Positions 42,342 through 51,975 of a DNA stretch of 64,000 nucleotides are shown one piece after another. The notes beneath the pieces were generated by a model, which did not search any database, had not been told where the DNA came from, and saw nothing but the letters and a program-made list of their open reading frames with translations. The stretch comes from CAWGOF01 sp963824225. GTDB taxonomy: Bacteria > Acidobacteriota > Polarisedimenticolia > Polarisedimenticolales > Polarisedimenticolaceae. The stretch covers positions 1,612,001 to 1,676,000 of the forward strand of contig CAWGOF010000003.1 of the NCBI GenBank assembly GCA_963824225.1, given 5' to 3'. Every line of letters starts with the position of its first letter. The first letter of the stretch is position 1. The translations under genes were made by a program, and so were the position numbers.

Positions 42342-43477
42342 AGGATGCCGTCCGGCCCGCCGTGGTCGTGTTCCGCAAGCGGCTCCTGCCGTGGTCCGAG
42401 ACGTTCATCGCGGCCCAGGGCGGGCGGCTCGCGCGCTACCGTCCGGTGTTCGCGGGGTTCCGCTGGGACAAGGCCGGGAAGACGTATCTCGCGGGCCACG
42501 ACACGGTCCTGCTCGAGGACCACGCGGCGCTCCCCGCCGTGGCCCGTGCGCTCCAGCGCACGGTCGGACTCGTCGGCCCGGCGTTCCTGCGCGCGTTGCG
42601 CGAGCGCCGGCCGGTGCTCGTGCACGCGCACTTCGGGCGCAGTGCCGACGCGGCGATCCCACTCGCGCGGGCTCTGGGCGTCCCGCTCGTCGCGACGTAC
42701 CACGGCTGCGACATCACCGTCGTCCCGCGCTCCCGCCGCGAGCGCCGGCGCCGCGCGCGGGTATTCGCCGCAGCGGCGCGGGTCATCGCGGTCTCGGAGT
42801 TCATCGCGTCGGGCCTGCGGGCGAACGGCTGCCCGCCAGAGAAGATCGCCGTTCACTTCATCGGCGTCGACACCGAGCGGTTCGCCCCGGGAGCCGCCAC
42901 CGAGCGCGAGCCGGCGCAGGTCCTGTTCGTGGGCCGCATCGTCGAGAAGAAGGGGCTCGTGCACCTGCTGCGCTCGATGCCCGAGGTGCAGCGAGCTCAG
43001 CCCGGGGCGGAGCTCCTGATCGCCGGGGACGGTCCGCTGCGGCCGGCGCTCGAGGCGCAGGCGGGACAGCTGGGCGTGCGGGCGCGGTTCCTGGGCGTCG
43101 TGGCTCCCGCGCGCGTGCAGGAGCTGATGCGTCAGACGACTGTGATGTGTGTTCCGAGCGTACCCGCCTCTTCGGGCGACGACGAGGGACTGGGAATGGT
43201 GATCGTCGAGGCTCAGGCGTCGGGAGCGCCGGTCGTGATCTCGCGCTCGGGCGGGATGCCCGAGACGGTCGTCGACGGGGTCACCGGGCTCATCGCTGCG
43301 CCGCGGGACGAGCGGGCGATCGCGGCGCACCTGATCGCGCTGCTCGCCGATCCGGCACGGCGCGAACGCTGCTCCGTCGCGGCGCGGGCCAACGTCCTCG
43401 AGAAGTTCGACCTCGGGCGACAAACCGCGCGCCTCGAGGAGCTGTACGACGACGTGCTCGGGGCACGCGCAGGGTAG
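42338..43477 (+). CDS. Family 4 glycosyltransferase
   Basis: The 379-residue GT-B enzyme has RPAVVVFRKRLLPWSETFIA at the start, VHAHFGRSADAAIPLARALG in the acceptor domain, and VLFVGRIVEKKGLVHLLRSM with DDEGLGMVIVEAQASGAPVV in the donor domain (the E...E motif that binds the nucleotide sugar). It resembles colanic-acid-type transferases (WcaL/AmsK). It is the last gene of the operon and faces the SGNH gene at 43479. Confidence 0.9.
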   Translation: MKDAVRPAVVVFRKRLLPWSETFIAAQGGRLARYRPVFAGFRWDKAGKTYLAGHDTVLLEDHAALPAVARALQRTVGLVGPAFLRALRERRPVLVHAHFGRSADAAIPLARALGVPLVATYHGCDITVVPRSRRERRRRARVFAAAARVIAVSEFIASGLRANGCPPEKIAVHFIGVDTERFAPGAATEREPAQVLFVGRIVEKKGLVHLLRSMPEVQRAQPGAELLIAGDGPLRPALEAQAGQLGVRARFLGVVAPARVQELMRQTTVMCVPSVPASSGDDEGLGMVIVEAQASGAPVVISRSGGMPETVVDGVTGLIAAPRDERAIAAHLIALLADPARRERCSVAARANVLEKFDLGRQTARLEELYDDVLGARAG

Positions 43478-43478
43478 C

Positions 43479-44558
43479 TCAGCTCGCGTGGCCCGGGCTG
43501 TCGAGCCCCGGCCCGACGCTCGGCCGGTCGGGCCGCAGCTCCACCCAGCCGCTGCGGAGCAACGTGTCGAGCGCCGCATGGGCAGCCACGCGATTGCCCA
43601 GCCGATTCGGGTGCATGCGGTCGACGCCCAGCGCGGCCTCGGGGAAGCGCGAGAAGTCCGAGCGCAGATCGCGGACCACGAACCCCAGACGCCGGGCCGG
43701 GTCGAGCACCGCGTCGTGATACCACTGCAGCTCGTAGTGCTCGAAGTTCTCGAGCAGCGGGAACATCAGCACCATCCAGCGGACGCTCGGCGCGGCGGCT
43801 TGGGCCTGCTCGAGGTGGTACTGCACCTCGACGACCCGCTCGAGATACCGCGGGGGCACGCCGAAGTACCGAGTCATCAGGTAGCTCGCGCTCGTCGTCA
43901 GAGCGCTCCGGAGGTAGGACTTCTCGAAGATCCCGGAGTGCGCGCTCTGGAAGTAGTCGCCCTCGACCGAGCTGTAGTGCAGGTCGTTGACCGACGTGCC
44001 GAGGATCACGATGTCCGGGTCGAACTTCCGCGCGTGCTCGAGGAACTGCTCGACCTCTTGCTGCAGTGAATAGCCCGACACGCCAAAGTTCAGGACCTCC
44101 CATGTCCCGACGGCCCGCTCGGCGAGCAGCGCCTCGAGCTGCTTGGGGAACGTGTCTTCGATCCGGATCCCGTGACCCCAGACGACCGAGTCGCCCAGGA
44201 CGGCGATGCGCGTCGTACCCGGAGGCTTGGCGAGCGTGAACTCGCGGTCCCGGAACCCGTGCGAGTTGATCCGCACCGCCCCACGGGAAAACCGCGGGCG
44301 CGGCTCGTAGAGCAGGACCGGGTTGTCCGACTCGCGGAAGATCTCGTAGTAGTACACCGAGCTGAAATCCATGGCGCGCGTGTCCCCGGGAGCCAGCGCG
44401 GTCGGAGCGGGCCCGGGCTCTCGGCTGCGCAACAGGACCGGGATGCCGTGGTACCGGCGGTAGCCGACCTCAGCGAGGGTGTAGAGCGGTCCGAGGAGGA
44501 CGACGATCGTCGCCGAGGCGAACAGCAGCTTTTTCCAGCGAGGGAGCGCCCGACGCAC
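43479..44558 (-). CDS. SGNH/GDSL-fold hydrolase-like protein, membrane-anchored
   Basis: The 359-residue product has one N-terminal helix (LLFASATIVVLLGPLYTLAE). The SGNH domain follows with RIAVLGDSVVWGHGIRIEDT as the nucleophile block, NFGVSGYSLQQEVEQF with Gly, ILGTSVNDLHY with Asn, and DRMHPNRLGNRVAA with the Asp/His pair. It is distantly related to the protein at 40411-41463 but stands on the opposite strand, two bases from the end of the glycan operon. It probably edits acyl groups on a surface glycan. Confidence 0.85.
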   Translation of the reverse strand: MRRALPRWKKLLFASATIVVLLGPLYTLAEVGYRRYHGIPVLLRSREPGPAPTALAPGDTRAMDFSSVYYYEIFRESDNPVLLYEPRPRFSRGAVRINSHGFRDREFTLAKPPGTTRIAVLGDSVVWGHGIRIEDTFPKQLEALLAERAVGTWEVLNFGVSGYSLQQEVEQFLEHARKFDPDIVILGTSVNDLHYSSVEGDYFQSAHSGIFEKSYLRSALTTSASYLMTRYFGVPPRYLERVVEVQYHLEQAQAAAPSVRWMVLMFPLLENFEHYELQWYHDAVLDPARRLGFVVRDLRSDFSRFPEAALGVDRMHPNRLGNRVAAHAALDTLLRSGWVELRPDRPSVGPGLDSPGHAS

Positions 44559-44651
44559 GCAAATCTCCGTGCCAGGCCACGGCCTTCATGCCCCTCGCCG
44601 CTCGACCCAGACGGTCGATAGTACGTACGACCCCACCCCAGAGTTGCGTGC

Positions 44652-46892
44652 TCAGTAGCCCGAGGGCCCGGGAAGCTGGTCGGTCCCCAGGGCGAGCACC
44701 AAGTAGTACCGGGTCGCGCCGGAGGGCGGGTCGCTGAACTGCTCGGTGCCGGAGCTTCCGGCGAGGGCGAACGGCGGATCGTTGGGGAACGATCCGGGCG
44801 GCACGGTCGGCCTCGGCGTCGAGGCGACCCACACCTGGTACCGCCCTGCCCCGCCGGCGAGGCACGGGTCGACGACCGGCGACCAGGTCAGCTGGATCGC
44901 GCCGCCCGCGCCCTTGGTCAAGCGCACACCCTGGACCTCGACGGCGACGTTGCACCCGTACGTGGCGACGAGAGTTTGCGGGGACGCCGGCATGCGGATC
45001 TCGTGCTCACGGGCCCCGCCGTCCGACCAGGCGACGAACCGGTACGTCCGGCCGTCCCGCACCTGACCGTCGGGCGCGGCGAGCGTGCGGATGAAATCGA
45101 CGACGCCCGGCTCGGTGCGCGGAGCGGCGAGCGTCGTTCCGTCGAGCGTGAGGAGCAGGTCGGCGAGCGGCGCGGTCTCGAGCGTGACCGACGACGTCCA
45201 CGGGGTGAGTGTGACCGAGCGCTCGCTCGACAGCGCGCCGATCGCGCCGAGAGGCACGCCGCCGTCGGTCGCCGTGCCGACCACCTCGTACCACTCGTCG
45301 ACGGCTGCGTCTCCTCGATCGAGCGTCGCGAACGACCCGCTGCACGAGCCCTGGATCGGCCCGAGCACCGGATGCGCGTGCGTGCCGTGGCGCCGCAGGA
45401 CCTGCCACGACCAGCGCGAGCACGGGACCGCTCCCTCCTCGGGATCGGTCGCGCTTCCGGAGAACGCGACGGTCTGCCCCGCCGTGTAGCGCGCGCCGTC
45501 GGCCGGCGCGCCGATCGTCGGGACCGGCTTCCGGTTTCCCGAAACGATGCGCAATCGGGGAGACACGTCCGCCCCGCCCTGGCCATCGGTGACGGTCAGA
45601 TCGGCCTGGTAGACGCCGGCCGGGTAGACGTGTAGGACCGTGGCTCCGGCGACCGGCCCACCCTCGCCCGGGTTCCACGTGTGGCTCAGTGTGTCGTCAT
45701 CGGGATCGCTCGACGCGGTACCGTCGAGAGTGACCGTGAGCGGAGCGAGGCCGCTGGCGGGTGAGGCCTGTGGCGCGGCGATCGGCTGACGGTTCGGCCC
45801 CGCGTCGGGACGGATGCGCTTGACGCAGCCGACCGGAATTCCGCCGCCGCCGAAGCTCACGAAGTACAGAGCGCCGTCCGGGCCGAACTCGATGTCCGAC
45901 GGGCGCGGGAAATTCGTGGCCCACAGCTCGACGGCGGCCGCGTTCCCCCGGGCGTCGCGTTGCATGCGGTACAGCTCGCGGCGCACGAAGTCGCCGAAGA
46001 AGTAGTCGCCCTCGTAAGCCGGCGTGAGATCGCCGGACTCGGCGACCTCCCCGCCGATGATCGCCGCGCCCAATCCGTGGCTGTACCAGTGGATCGGGTA
46101 GACGTAGCCCGCCACCCCCGCAGGCAGGGGGCCCTCGACCGTCGGCCAGCCGTAGTTCGCACCGCGGATTCCGCGATGGATCTCCTCCCACTGGGACCAT
46201 CCGACGTCGGCGATCAACAGGTCGTCCGTGCCCGGCTCGAACGCGATGCGATACGGGTTGCGCAGGCCGAGCGCCCACACGCGGGGATCGCCGCCCGTGC
46301 CGTCGGCGAACGGGTTCCCCGGCACCGGAGCGCCGGTGCGGTCGATGTGCAGGATCTTGCCGCGCAGGTCGAACGCGTCCTGGGACGCCACGTCGTTGTT
46401 GTCGTTCCCCATCGCCACGAACAGCGTCTTGTCCCGCGCGAAGCGGAGGTCGCCCCCGTTGTGGTTCTGGTTCTGCACGAGCGGGCCGTCGATCATGACG
46501 ACCTCGGAGACGAGCGCGGTGCCGTTGAACGTGAACCTCGACAGGCGGTTCCGCACCGGCGGTGCGGTCGTGTAGTAGATCCATACGTGATGGTTCGTCG
46601 GATAGTCCGGATCGACCGCGAGGCCGTTCACTCCGCGCTCGATCTCCTGGCTCACGGCGAGGAACGCGATCTCACGGGCCACGCCCGCGCTCCAGTGCCA
46701 GATCTTTCCGTACTTGGCCCCGACGAACAGCGAGCCGTCGGGCGCGAACGCGAGCTGCGCCGGATCGCCGGGCGAGAGGCACACGACGTCCTCCTCGATG
46801 AACCCCGGAGGCAGCGTCGACGCGTGCGACGGCGCGAGCGCGAGAAGCGTCACGACGGCGAGGAGCACCCGGCAACGAAAAGATGCCAGCAC
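44652..46892 (-). CDS. Secreted glucose/sorbosone dehydrogenase-like propeller protein with PKD domain
   Basis: The 746-residue exported protein has a signal peptide (VLLAVVTLLALAPSHAS) and a six-bladed propeller of the PQQ-dependent GSDH type (about 25-375). Typical segments are PAQLAFAPDGSLFVGAKYGK, GVNGLAVDPDYPTNHHVWIY, NHNGGDLRFARDKTLFVAMG and GLRNPYRIAFEPG. A PKD-like domain (about 380-455, ASSDPDDDTLSHTWNPGEGG) follows, then beta-rich domains, the last fibronectin-like. The propeller may oxidise sugars with PQQ, but the group also includes non-catalytic carbohydrate-binding forms. No PQQ genes are nearby. Confidence 0.85.
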   Translation of the reverse strand: MLASFRCRVLLAVVTLLALAPSHASTLPPGFIEEDVVCLSPGDPAQLAFAPDGSLFVGAKYGKIWHWSAGVAREIAFLAVSQEIERGVNGLAVDPDYPTNHHVWIYYTTAPPVRNRLSRFTFNGTALVSEVVMIDGPLVQNQNHNGGDLRFARDKTLFVAMGNDNNDVASQDAFDLRGKILHIDRTGAPVPGNPFADGTGGDPRVWALGLRNPYRIAFEPGTDDLLIADVGWSQWEEIHRGIRGANYGWPTVEGPLPAGVAGYVYPIHWYSHGLGAAIIGGEVAESGDLTPAYEGDYFFGDFVRRELYRMQRDARGNAAAVELWATNFPRPSDIEFGPDGALYFVSFGGGGIPVGCVKRIRPDAGPNRQPIAAPQASPASGLAPLTVTLDGTASSDPDDDTLSHTWNPGEGGPVAGATVLHVYPAGVYQADLTVTDGQGGADVSPRLRIVSGNRKPVPTIGAPADGARYTAGQTVAFSGSATDPEEGAVPCSRWSWQVLRRHGTHAHPVLGPIQGSCSGSFATLDRGDAAVDEWYEVVGTATDGGVPLGAIGALSSERSVTLTPWTSSVTLETAPLADLLLTLDGTTLAAPRTEPGVVDFIRTLAAPDGQVRDGRTYRFVAWSDGGAREHEIRMPASPQTLVATYGCNVAVEVQGVRLTKGAGGAIQLTWSPVVDPCLAGGAGRYQVWVASTPRPTVPPGSFPNDPPFALAGSSGTEQFSDPPSGATRYYLVLALGTDQLPGPSGY

Positions 46893-47016
46893 GCCTTGAT
46901 TTTACGAGACACGCGGCGCGCGTGGGGCCGTGAACTTGCAACCGGCTGTCGCAGCGACACTTGCGTCGAGCGCGTGATGGGCAGGATATCATCCGCCGGC
47001 GGAGGAACACACACAC

Positions 47017-47982
47017 GTGGTCTCGCGTCGCCGGCTGTGGTTGTTCGTGGCCGTGGCCTTGCTCGTGGTGCTGGGAATCGTCGCCACGGGCGGCACGCCC
47101 GAGCCGACCCCGACCCCGCCGGGCTCGTTCTCGTTCGCCGCTCTCGGGGACGCGCCGTACTATCCGTGGGAAGAGATCCAGTACCGCCTCATCCTGCGCA
47201 CGCTCGACGAGCACGACCTGAGCTTCGTCGTGCACGTCGGCGATCTGTTCTGGCACCCGTGCAGCGATGAGATGTACCAGCGCAGCCTCGGCCGGCTCGA
47301 CGCGCTGCGGCATCCCGTCGTCTACACGCCGGGCGACAACGAGTGGACCGACTGCTGGGAGTCGGCATCGGGCGGGTTCGCCCCGCGCGAGCGCCTCGAG
47401 CGGCTGCGCCAGATCTTCTTCACCGACCCGCTGCGCAGCCTGGGCCGGAGCAAGATCGCGCTTCAGACCCAGTCCGAGTTCGTCGAGAACTCCCGGTTCG
47501 TGCACGACGGCGTCGTCTTCGCGACGGTGCACCTCGTGGGAAGCCGCAACGGCTACAGTCCGTTCCCCGGCCGCACCGCGGCCGACGACCAGGCGGTGAA
47601 GCTCCGGACCGAAGCGGCGACCGTGTGGATGCGCGAGACGTTCGCCGAGGCCGGAGCGACCGACGCGCGGGCCGTCGTTCTCGCGTTCCACGCGAACCCG
47701 TCGTTCGAGGCCCCGGTGAGCAATGGATACCGCAGGTCGTACGAGCCGTTCCTGTCCACGCTCGCCGAGGAGGTCGCGCGGTTCGGCCGACCCGTGCTCG
47801 TGGTGCAGGGCGACGACCACGTGTTCCTCGTCGACCACCCGCTCGGGAAACTGCCGCACCTGACACGGCTCCAGGTCCCCGGCTCCCCGCGGGTCGGCTG
47901 GGTCCGGGTCGTGGTCACGCCGGGGGCGGACTCCCCGTTCGCGTTCGAGCAGCACGTCGTCCCGCGCTGGAAGTACTGGTAG
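47017..47982 (+). CDS. Secreted or membrane-anchored calcineurin-like phosphoesterase
   Basis: The 321-residue protein has an N-terminal helix (LWLFVAVALLVVLGIVATGG). The metallophosphoesterase motifs are FAALGDAPYYPWEE, FVVHVGDLFWHPCSDE, YTPGDNEWTDC, VLAFHANPSFEAP and VVQGDDHVFLVDHP. The GDxN-type and HxH-type motifs are partly modified (GDNEW, GDDHVF), as seen in a group of exported phosphodiesterase-like proteins. Metal binding is likely but the substrate is unknown. The start is GTG at 47017, 124 bases from the divergent gene. Confidence 0.85.
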   Translation: MVSRRRLWLFVAVALLVVLGIVATGGTPEPTPTPPGSFSFAALGDAPYYPWEEIQYRLILRTLDEHDLSFVVHVGDLFWHPCSDEMYQRSLGRLDALRHPVVYTPGDNEWTDCWESASGGFAPRERLERLRQIFFTDPLRSLGRSKIALQTQSEFVENSRFVHDGVVFATVHLVGSRNGYSPFPGRTAADDQAVKLRTEAATVWMRETFAEAGATDARAVVLAFHANPSFEAPVSNGYRRSYEPFLSTLAEEVARFGRPVLVVQGDDHVFLVDHPLGKLPHLTRLQVPGSPRVGWVRVVVTPGADSPFAFEQHVVPRWKYW

Positions 47983-48029
47983 ATCGCACCGGCTGGCCCG
48001 ATCGCGCTCCGGTCCCTATACATACCGGC

Positions 48030-48833
48030 ATGGAGAAGTTCGGACAGAAGATGACCCAGGCGGTCGCGAGCCGCGGCGTGAAGCTCGAGGAGGTCGCCCG
48101 GGCCACACGGGCCGAGCTGCGGGACCTCGAGGCGCTGATCAACGGCGAGTACACGGCGCTGCCCGACGAGGATCGAGTCACCGATCTCCTGCGCTCGTTC
48201 GCCGAGTACGTCGAGGTCGATGGCGATGCGGTGATCCGCGACTACCTGCTCGATCGCCATGGCACCGTGCCGGCCGAGCTGCCGCGACGACGGCGGCGCC
48301 CGGTCGTCCCGATCCTTCTCGCGGCCGGCGCTGTCTTCGTCCTCGCCGGATGGTGGTGGCTCCGATCCCCCGAAGCCCCCGAGCGCACGGCCGGCGTTAC
48401 GACCGCAGCCCTGCAGATGGCGCCGCCTCCGCCTTCGGCCCCGGTCGACGTCGAAGAGCGGTCGGAACCACAACGGGAGCCCCTCGCCGTCGCCCCCGGT
48501 CGATGGACCGTCGAGGAGTACGGCGTGGGCACGGGCGTCGTCCACCGCGCGATCGTCGGCGAGAGCGATCGGTTCGGCGAGGGTACGGAGGTCTGGTTCT
48601 GGACGCGCATCACGGGCGCCAAGCCGGGCGATACGATCCACCACGTCTGGCTGCACGAGGGTCAGGTCGTCAACGACGTGGCGCTACGCATCGGCGGATC
48701 GCCCTGGCGCACGCACAGCAAGAAGACGCTGAACGCCGGATCGGTCGGTAGCTGGGCCGTCGAGGTCCAGGACGACGCGGGCCGCGTGGTGGTCCGCCGC
48801 GAGTTCGATTGCGATCCTGCCCCGTCGAACTGA
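48030..48833 (+). CDS. RodZ-like HTH protein with DUF2914 domain
   Basis: The product has 267 residues. The N-terminal RodZ-type helix-turn-helix (about 1-75: KLEEVARATRAELRDLEALI) lies in the cytoplasm, one transmembrane helix follows at about 90-110 (VVPILLAAGAVFVLAGWWWL), and a periplasmic DUF2914 domain occupies about 165-262 (GTEVWFWTRITGAKPGDTIH, HVWLHEGQVVNDVALRIGG). This layout is known from deltaproteobacteria, and the function is not known. It may link envelope state with cytoplasmic control. The stop is seven bases from the convergent transglycosylase gene. Confidence 0.85.
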   Translation: MEKFGQKMTQAVASRGVKLEEVARATRAELRDLEALINGEYTALPDEDRVTDLLRSFAEYVEVDGDAVIRDYLLDRHGTVPAELPRRRRRPVVPILLAAGAVFVLAGWWWLRSPEAPERTAGVTTAALQMAPPPPSAPVDVEERSEPQREPLAVAPGRWTVEEYGVGTGVVHRAIVGESDRFGEGTEVWFWTRITGAKPGDTIHHVWLHEGQVVNDVALRIGGSPWRTHSKKTLNAGSVGSWAVEVQDDAGRVVVRREFDCDPAPSN

Positions 48834-48839
48834 CGGCGC

Positions 48840-50210
48840 TCAGCCGCAGCGCGGGATGTTCAGGCGCTGCCCGACCCGCACATCGTAGCCCGGCGGGCGC
48901 AGGCGGTTCATCGCCGCCAGCGCCTGGACCGACGACTCGCAGTCGAACCGCGTGGCGATCGCGGTCAGGGTGTCCCCGCGCCGGACCGTGTACTCGATCA
49001 ACTCGGGACGCAAGGGGTTCGCCGCCGCGTGGAGCTCCCGCGCGAGCCGCCTTAGGGCCGAACCTTCCCGGCACTGCTCCGTGTACACCGGCACGAGCAT
49101 CGAGGGCATGGCGACCGGTGTGCCCGCGGGGAGCCGCTCCTCGGGGTCGGGGCGCGGGTTCAGGTTGCGCAGCGTCCTGAACGATCCGCCGAGGCAGATC
49201 GCCAGCTCGCCCAGGGATGCGTCGTCCTCGAGCACGACCTGGCTGATCGTGTTCTCGAGCGACACGAACCGCACGCCGTACGCCGCGGGGTCGAGGAAGA
49301 TCAGCGCCGCGGCGAGGACGCTCGGCACGTAGTCCTGCGTCTCGCGCGGCACCGAGTGCAGGATACGTGGGTCCCAGAAGTCGGCGTCGTGGTGCTTGCG
49401 GTGCAAGCGCAGGAGGCGGCTCTCGCCCCCGTTGTACGCCGCCAGCGCCTTGGCCAGGTCTCCGTTCAGGAGACGTAGCTGATCGTTCAGATACCTCGCG
49501 CTCGCCCGCGTGGCCGCCACGGGATCGAGACGCAGGTCGAACCCGTCTTCGGTGCCCAGACCGTACCGCCGCCCGGTGCGCCGCATGAACTGCAACGGCC
49601 CGGCCGCTCCGGCTCGCGAGTACGCGTGGACCCGACCTCCACTCTCCCGGGCCATCATGGCGAACAGCAGCGCCTCGGGCAGCTTGGCCTCCTCGTAGAT
49701 CGGCCAGATCTCGGGTCTCAGGAACTGGTAGTTCTCGTACGCCTCGATCAGGATCGGGCGGTTGCGCGTCAGCCAGTCGTTCAGCGCGGCCCGCACCGAC
49801 TCGTTGACCTCGATCGACACGCGCAGATCGACGCCGCGGAGGATCGACGGCCGCTGCGCCAGGATCGACAGGTCGTCCTGCTCCGCATCCTCGGTGTCAT
49901 CCGGGGCGTCGCGCTCGAGGAGCACCTGCTCCATCGCTTCGGCGAACAGACGCGCGTCGCACTCGGGCATCCGAGCGCATAGCTCGGCCGACACGGTCAA
50001 TCGGTCGCTGGCCGAAGTCAACAGGTTGCGGCCTGCGACCACGTCGCCCGCGACGATGAGCGCCAGGCCCTGCTCGTAATCGTCCCGATAGTCGCGTACG
50101 GCGGCGTACAGCGGCTCGAGCGCGTCGGGCACCGACTCGGGCGGCTCGCGGGGCGGCTGGCCGCACGCGAGGACGCACAGCGATGCCGCGATCGAGAGCG
50201 CGATGCGCAT
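48840..50210 (-). CDS. MltD-like lytic transglycosylase lipoprotein with LysM
   Basis: The 456-residue lipoprotein has a lipobox at SLCVLACG (C16). The SLT domain (about 165-310) has LPEALLFAMMARESGG with catalytic E189, AGAAGPLQFMRRTGRRYGL and ALAAYNGGESRLLRLH, typical of family 1D. A C-terminal LysM (about 405-455: IEYTVRRGDTLTAIATRFDC) binds peptidoglycan. It cleaves glycan strands and forms 1,6-anhydromuropeptides. An additional N-terminal helical region of about 130 residues separates lipobox and SLT. The ATG at 50210 is the first start. Confidence 0.9.
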   Translation of the reverse strand: MRIALSIAASLCVLACGQPPREPPESVPDALEPLYAAVRDYRDDYEQGLALIVAGDVVAGRNLLTSASDRLTVSAELCARMPECDARLFAEAMEQVLLERDAPDDTEDAEQDDLSILAQRPSILRGVDLRVSIEVNESVRAALNDWLTRNRPILIEAYENYQFLRPEIWPIYEEAKLPEALLFAMMARESGGRVHAYSRAGAAGPLQFMRRTGRRYGLGTEDGFDLRLDPVAATRASARYLNDQLRLLNGDLAKALAAYNGGESRLLRLHRKHHDADFWDPRILHSVPRETQDYVPSVLAAALIFLDPAAYGVRFVSLENTISQVVLEDDASLGELAICLGGSFRTLRNLNPRPDPEERLPAGTPVAMPSMLVPVYTEQCREGSALRRLARELHAAANPLRPELIEYTVRRGDTLTAIATRFDCESSVQALAAMNRLRPPGYDVRVGQRLNIPRCG

Positions 50211-50442
50211 GTCTCAAACATAGGAGCGCACGCCGCGCGGTCCACGCCGGCGATCACGGTTGCGTAACCCGGCTAATCGCAGACCGGAAACAGCGATTGC
50301 GGCCGCTCGACACGCGCCGCCCCGCGGGGGCAACCGAAGAGTCGCCCGGACCGGCCCCGGCGAGCGTGGCGCAATCTGCGATTTCCGGCCCAATCGCTGG
50401 TGTAGACTCGGCGCTCGCCGTGGGCAGCGGCGGGAGGCGACC

Positions 50443-51903
50443 ATGACGACTGCGGGGCACATGCGGGTACCGATCGTCTGTTCCTTGCTCGTGTGGGTCC
50501 TCGCGATCCCGCAGACGTGGGCCGTTGCCGGAGACAAGAACAGCGTCGAGGCCGGGCTCTACGTTGGTGCAGGGATCCTCGACGAGTATGGCGGCATCGA
50601 GCCCGACGACGACCGGCTGTACGGCGCGCGGATCGGCGCATTCATGACCTCGACGTGGAGCCTCGAGTTCTCGTACCAGCGCCTGTCGAGCGACAACGAC
50701 CTCGGAACCAAGGTCGACGTCACGTCCTACCGCGGCAACCTGCTGTACAACTTCGCGCCCGGCAGCTGGTTCCGCCCGTTCATCACCGGAGGCTTGGGGC
50801 TCGAGGCGACCGAGATCGACAATGCCGACGCGAACGGCCTCGGGGTGAACCTGGGGGCCGGGGCGCGGATGTTGCTGTCGGACCACTTCGGCCTGCGGGT
50901 CGACGGCCGCTTCGTGTTCACGGACGTCGGCGGGTCCATCGACGATACGCAAAGCAACCTCGAGGGCACGGTTGGCGTCGCCTTCGCCTGGGGCGGCGGG
51001 CCACCGGCGGACACCGATCGCGACGGGGTTCCCGACCGCAAGGACGACTGTCCCGGGACGCCGGTCGGCGCGACGGTCGACCTGCGAGGCTGTCCGCACG
51101 ACGCGGACAACGACCGCGTGTGGGACGGTCTCGACATGTGCCCCAACACGCCCGCGGGCTGCCCGGTCGATGAGAAGGGCTGCCCGCTCGACACGGACGC
51201 CGACGGCGTGATCGACTGCCAGGACAAGTGCCCCGACACGCCGACGGGCTGCAAGGTCGACTCGTCTGGCTGTCCGACAGACGCCGACGGCGACGGCGTG
51301 TGCGACGGCCTCGACACCTGCGAGTCGACGGTCAGGGGCTGCGCCGTCGACGCGACCGGCTGTCCCAAGGATTCGGACGGCGACGGTATCTGCGACGGCC
51401 TCGACAAGTGCGACGGCACGGCCAAGGGCTGCACGGTCGATGCGACCGGCTGCCCGAAGGACACGGACGGCGACAAGGTGTGCGACGGCCTCGACAAGTG
51501 CCCGGGCACGCCAGCGGGCCAAGCGGTCGACTCGGTCGGATGCCAGGCGCTGTTCGCGCCGGAGAAGCCGACCCTGATCCTCGAGGGCGTGACGTTCGAG
51601 AACGACAGCGCGCAGCTCAAGCCCGAGTCGGCCGCGACGCTCGACTCGGTCGCGGCGTCGCTCGTCGCCTCGCCCGACGTGCGGGTCGAGGTCCAGGGTC
51701 ACACCGATTCGACGGGCAGCGACGCGTACAACCTGAAGCTGTCGCAACGCCGCGCCGAGGCCGTGCGCGACTACCTCGTGAGCAAGGGCGTCCCCGCGGC
51801 GCGGCTCGAAGCCAAGGGGTACGGGGAGTCGCAGCCGATCGCGAAGAACGACACGGGCGAAGGCCGTGCGCGCAATCGGCGCGTCGAGCTGAAGAAGCTT
51901 TGA
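50443..51903 (+). CDS. OmpA-family outer-membrane protein with six thrombospondin type-3 repeats
   Basis: The 486-residue protein has a signal peptide ending near PQTWAVAG. An eight-stranded OmpA-type barrel (about 32-180: VEAGLYVGAGILDEYGG) follows. Six calcium-binding TSP3 repeats of about 29 residues come next, starting DTDRDGVPDRKDDCPGTP, with two or three Cys each. The C-terminal OmpA domain carries FENDSAQLKPESAATLDSVA and VEVQGHTDSTGSDAYNLKLS, then GEGRARNRRVEL for peptidoglycan binding. The architecture resembles OprF-type proteins. GGGAGGCGACC fixes the ATG at 50443. The 232-base region before it should hold the promoter. Confidence 0.93.
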   Translation: MTTAGHMRVPIVCSLLVWVLAIPQTWAVAGDKNSVEAGLYVGAGILDEYGGIEPDDDRLYGARIGAFMTSTWSLEFSYQRLSSDNDLGTKVDVTSYRGNLLYNFAPGSWFRPFITGGLGLEATEIDNADANGLGVNLGAGARMLLSDHFGLRVDGRFVFTDVGGSIDDTQSNLEGTVGVAFAWGGGPPADTDRDGVPDRKDDCPGTPVGATVDLRGCPHDADNDRVWDGLDMCPNTPAGCPVDEKGCPLDTDADGVIDCQDKCPDTPTGCKVDSSGCPTDADGDGVCDGLDTCESTVRGCAVDATGCPKDSDGDGICDGLDKCDGTAKGCTVDATGCPKDTDGDKVCDGLDKCPGTPAGQAVDSVGCQALFAPEKPTLILEGVTFENDSAQLKPESAATLDSVAASLVASPDVRVEVQGHTDSTGSDAYNLKLSQRRAEAVRDYLVSKGVPAARLEAKGYGESQPIAKNDTGEGRARNRRVELKKL

Positions 51904-51975
51904 CGCGGCGGTGGCCGGCCTGCCGGGGGATGGGGTAGCATTCGGGAATTCCCCTTACCCGGCAGGAGGTCAGAG

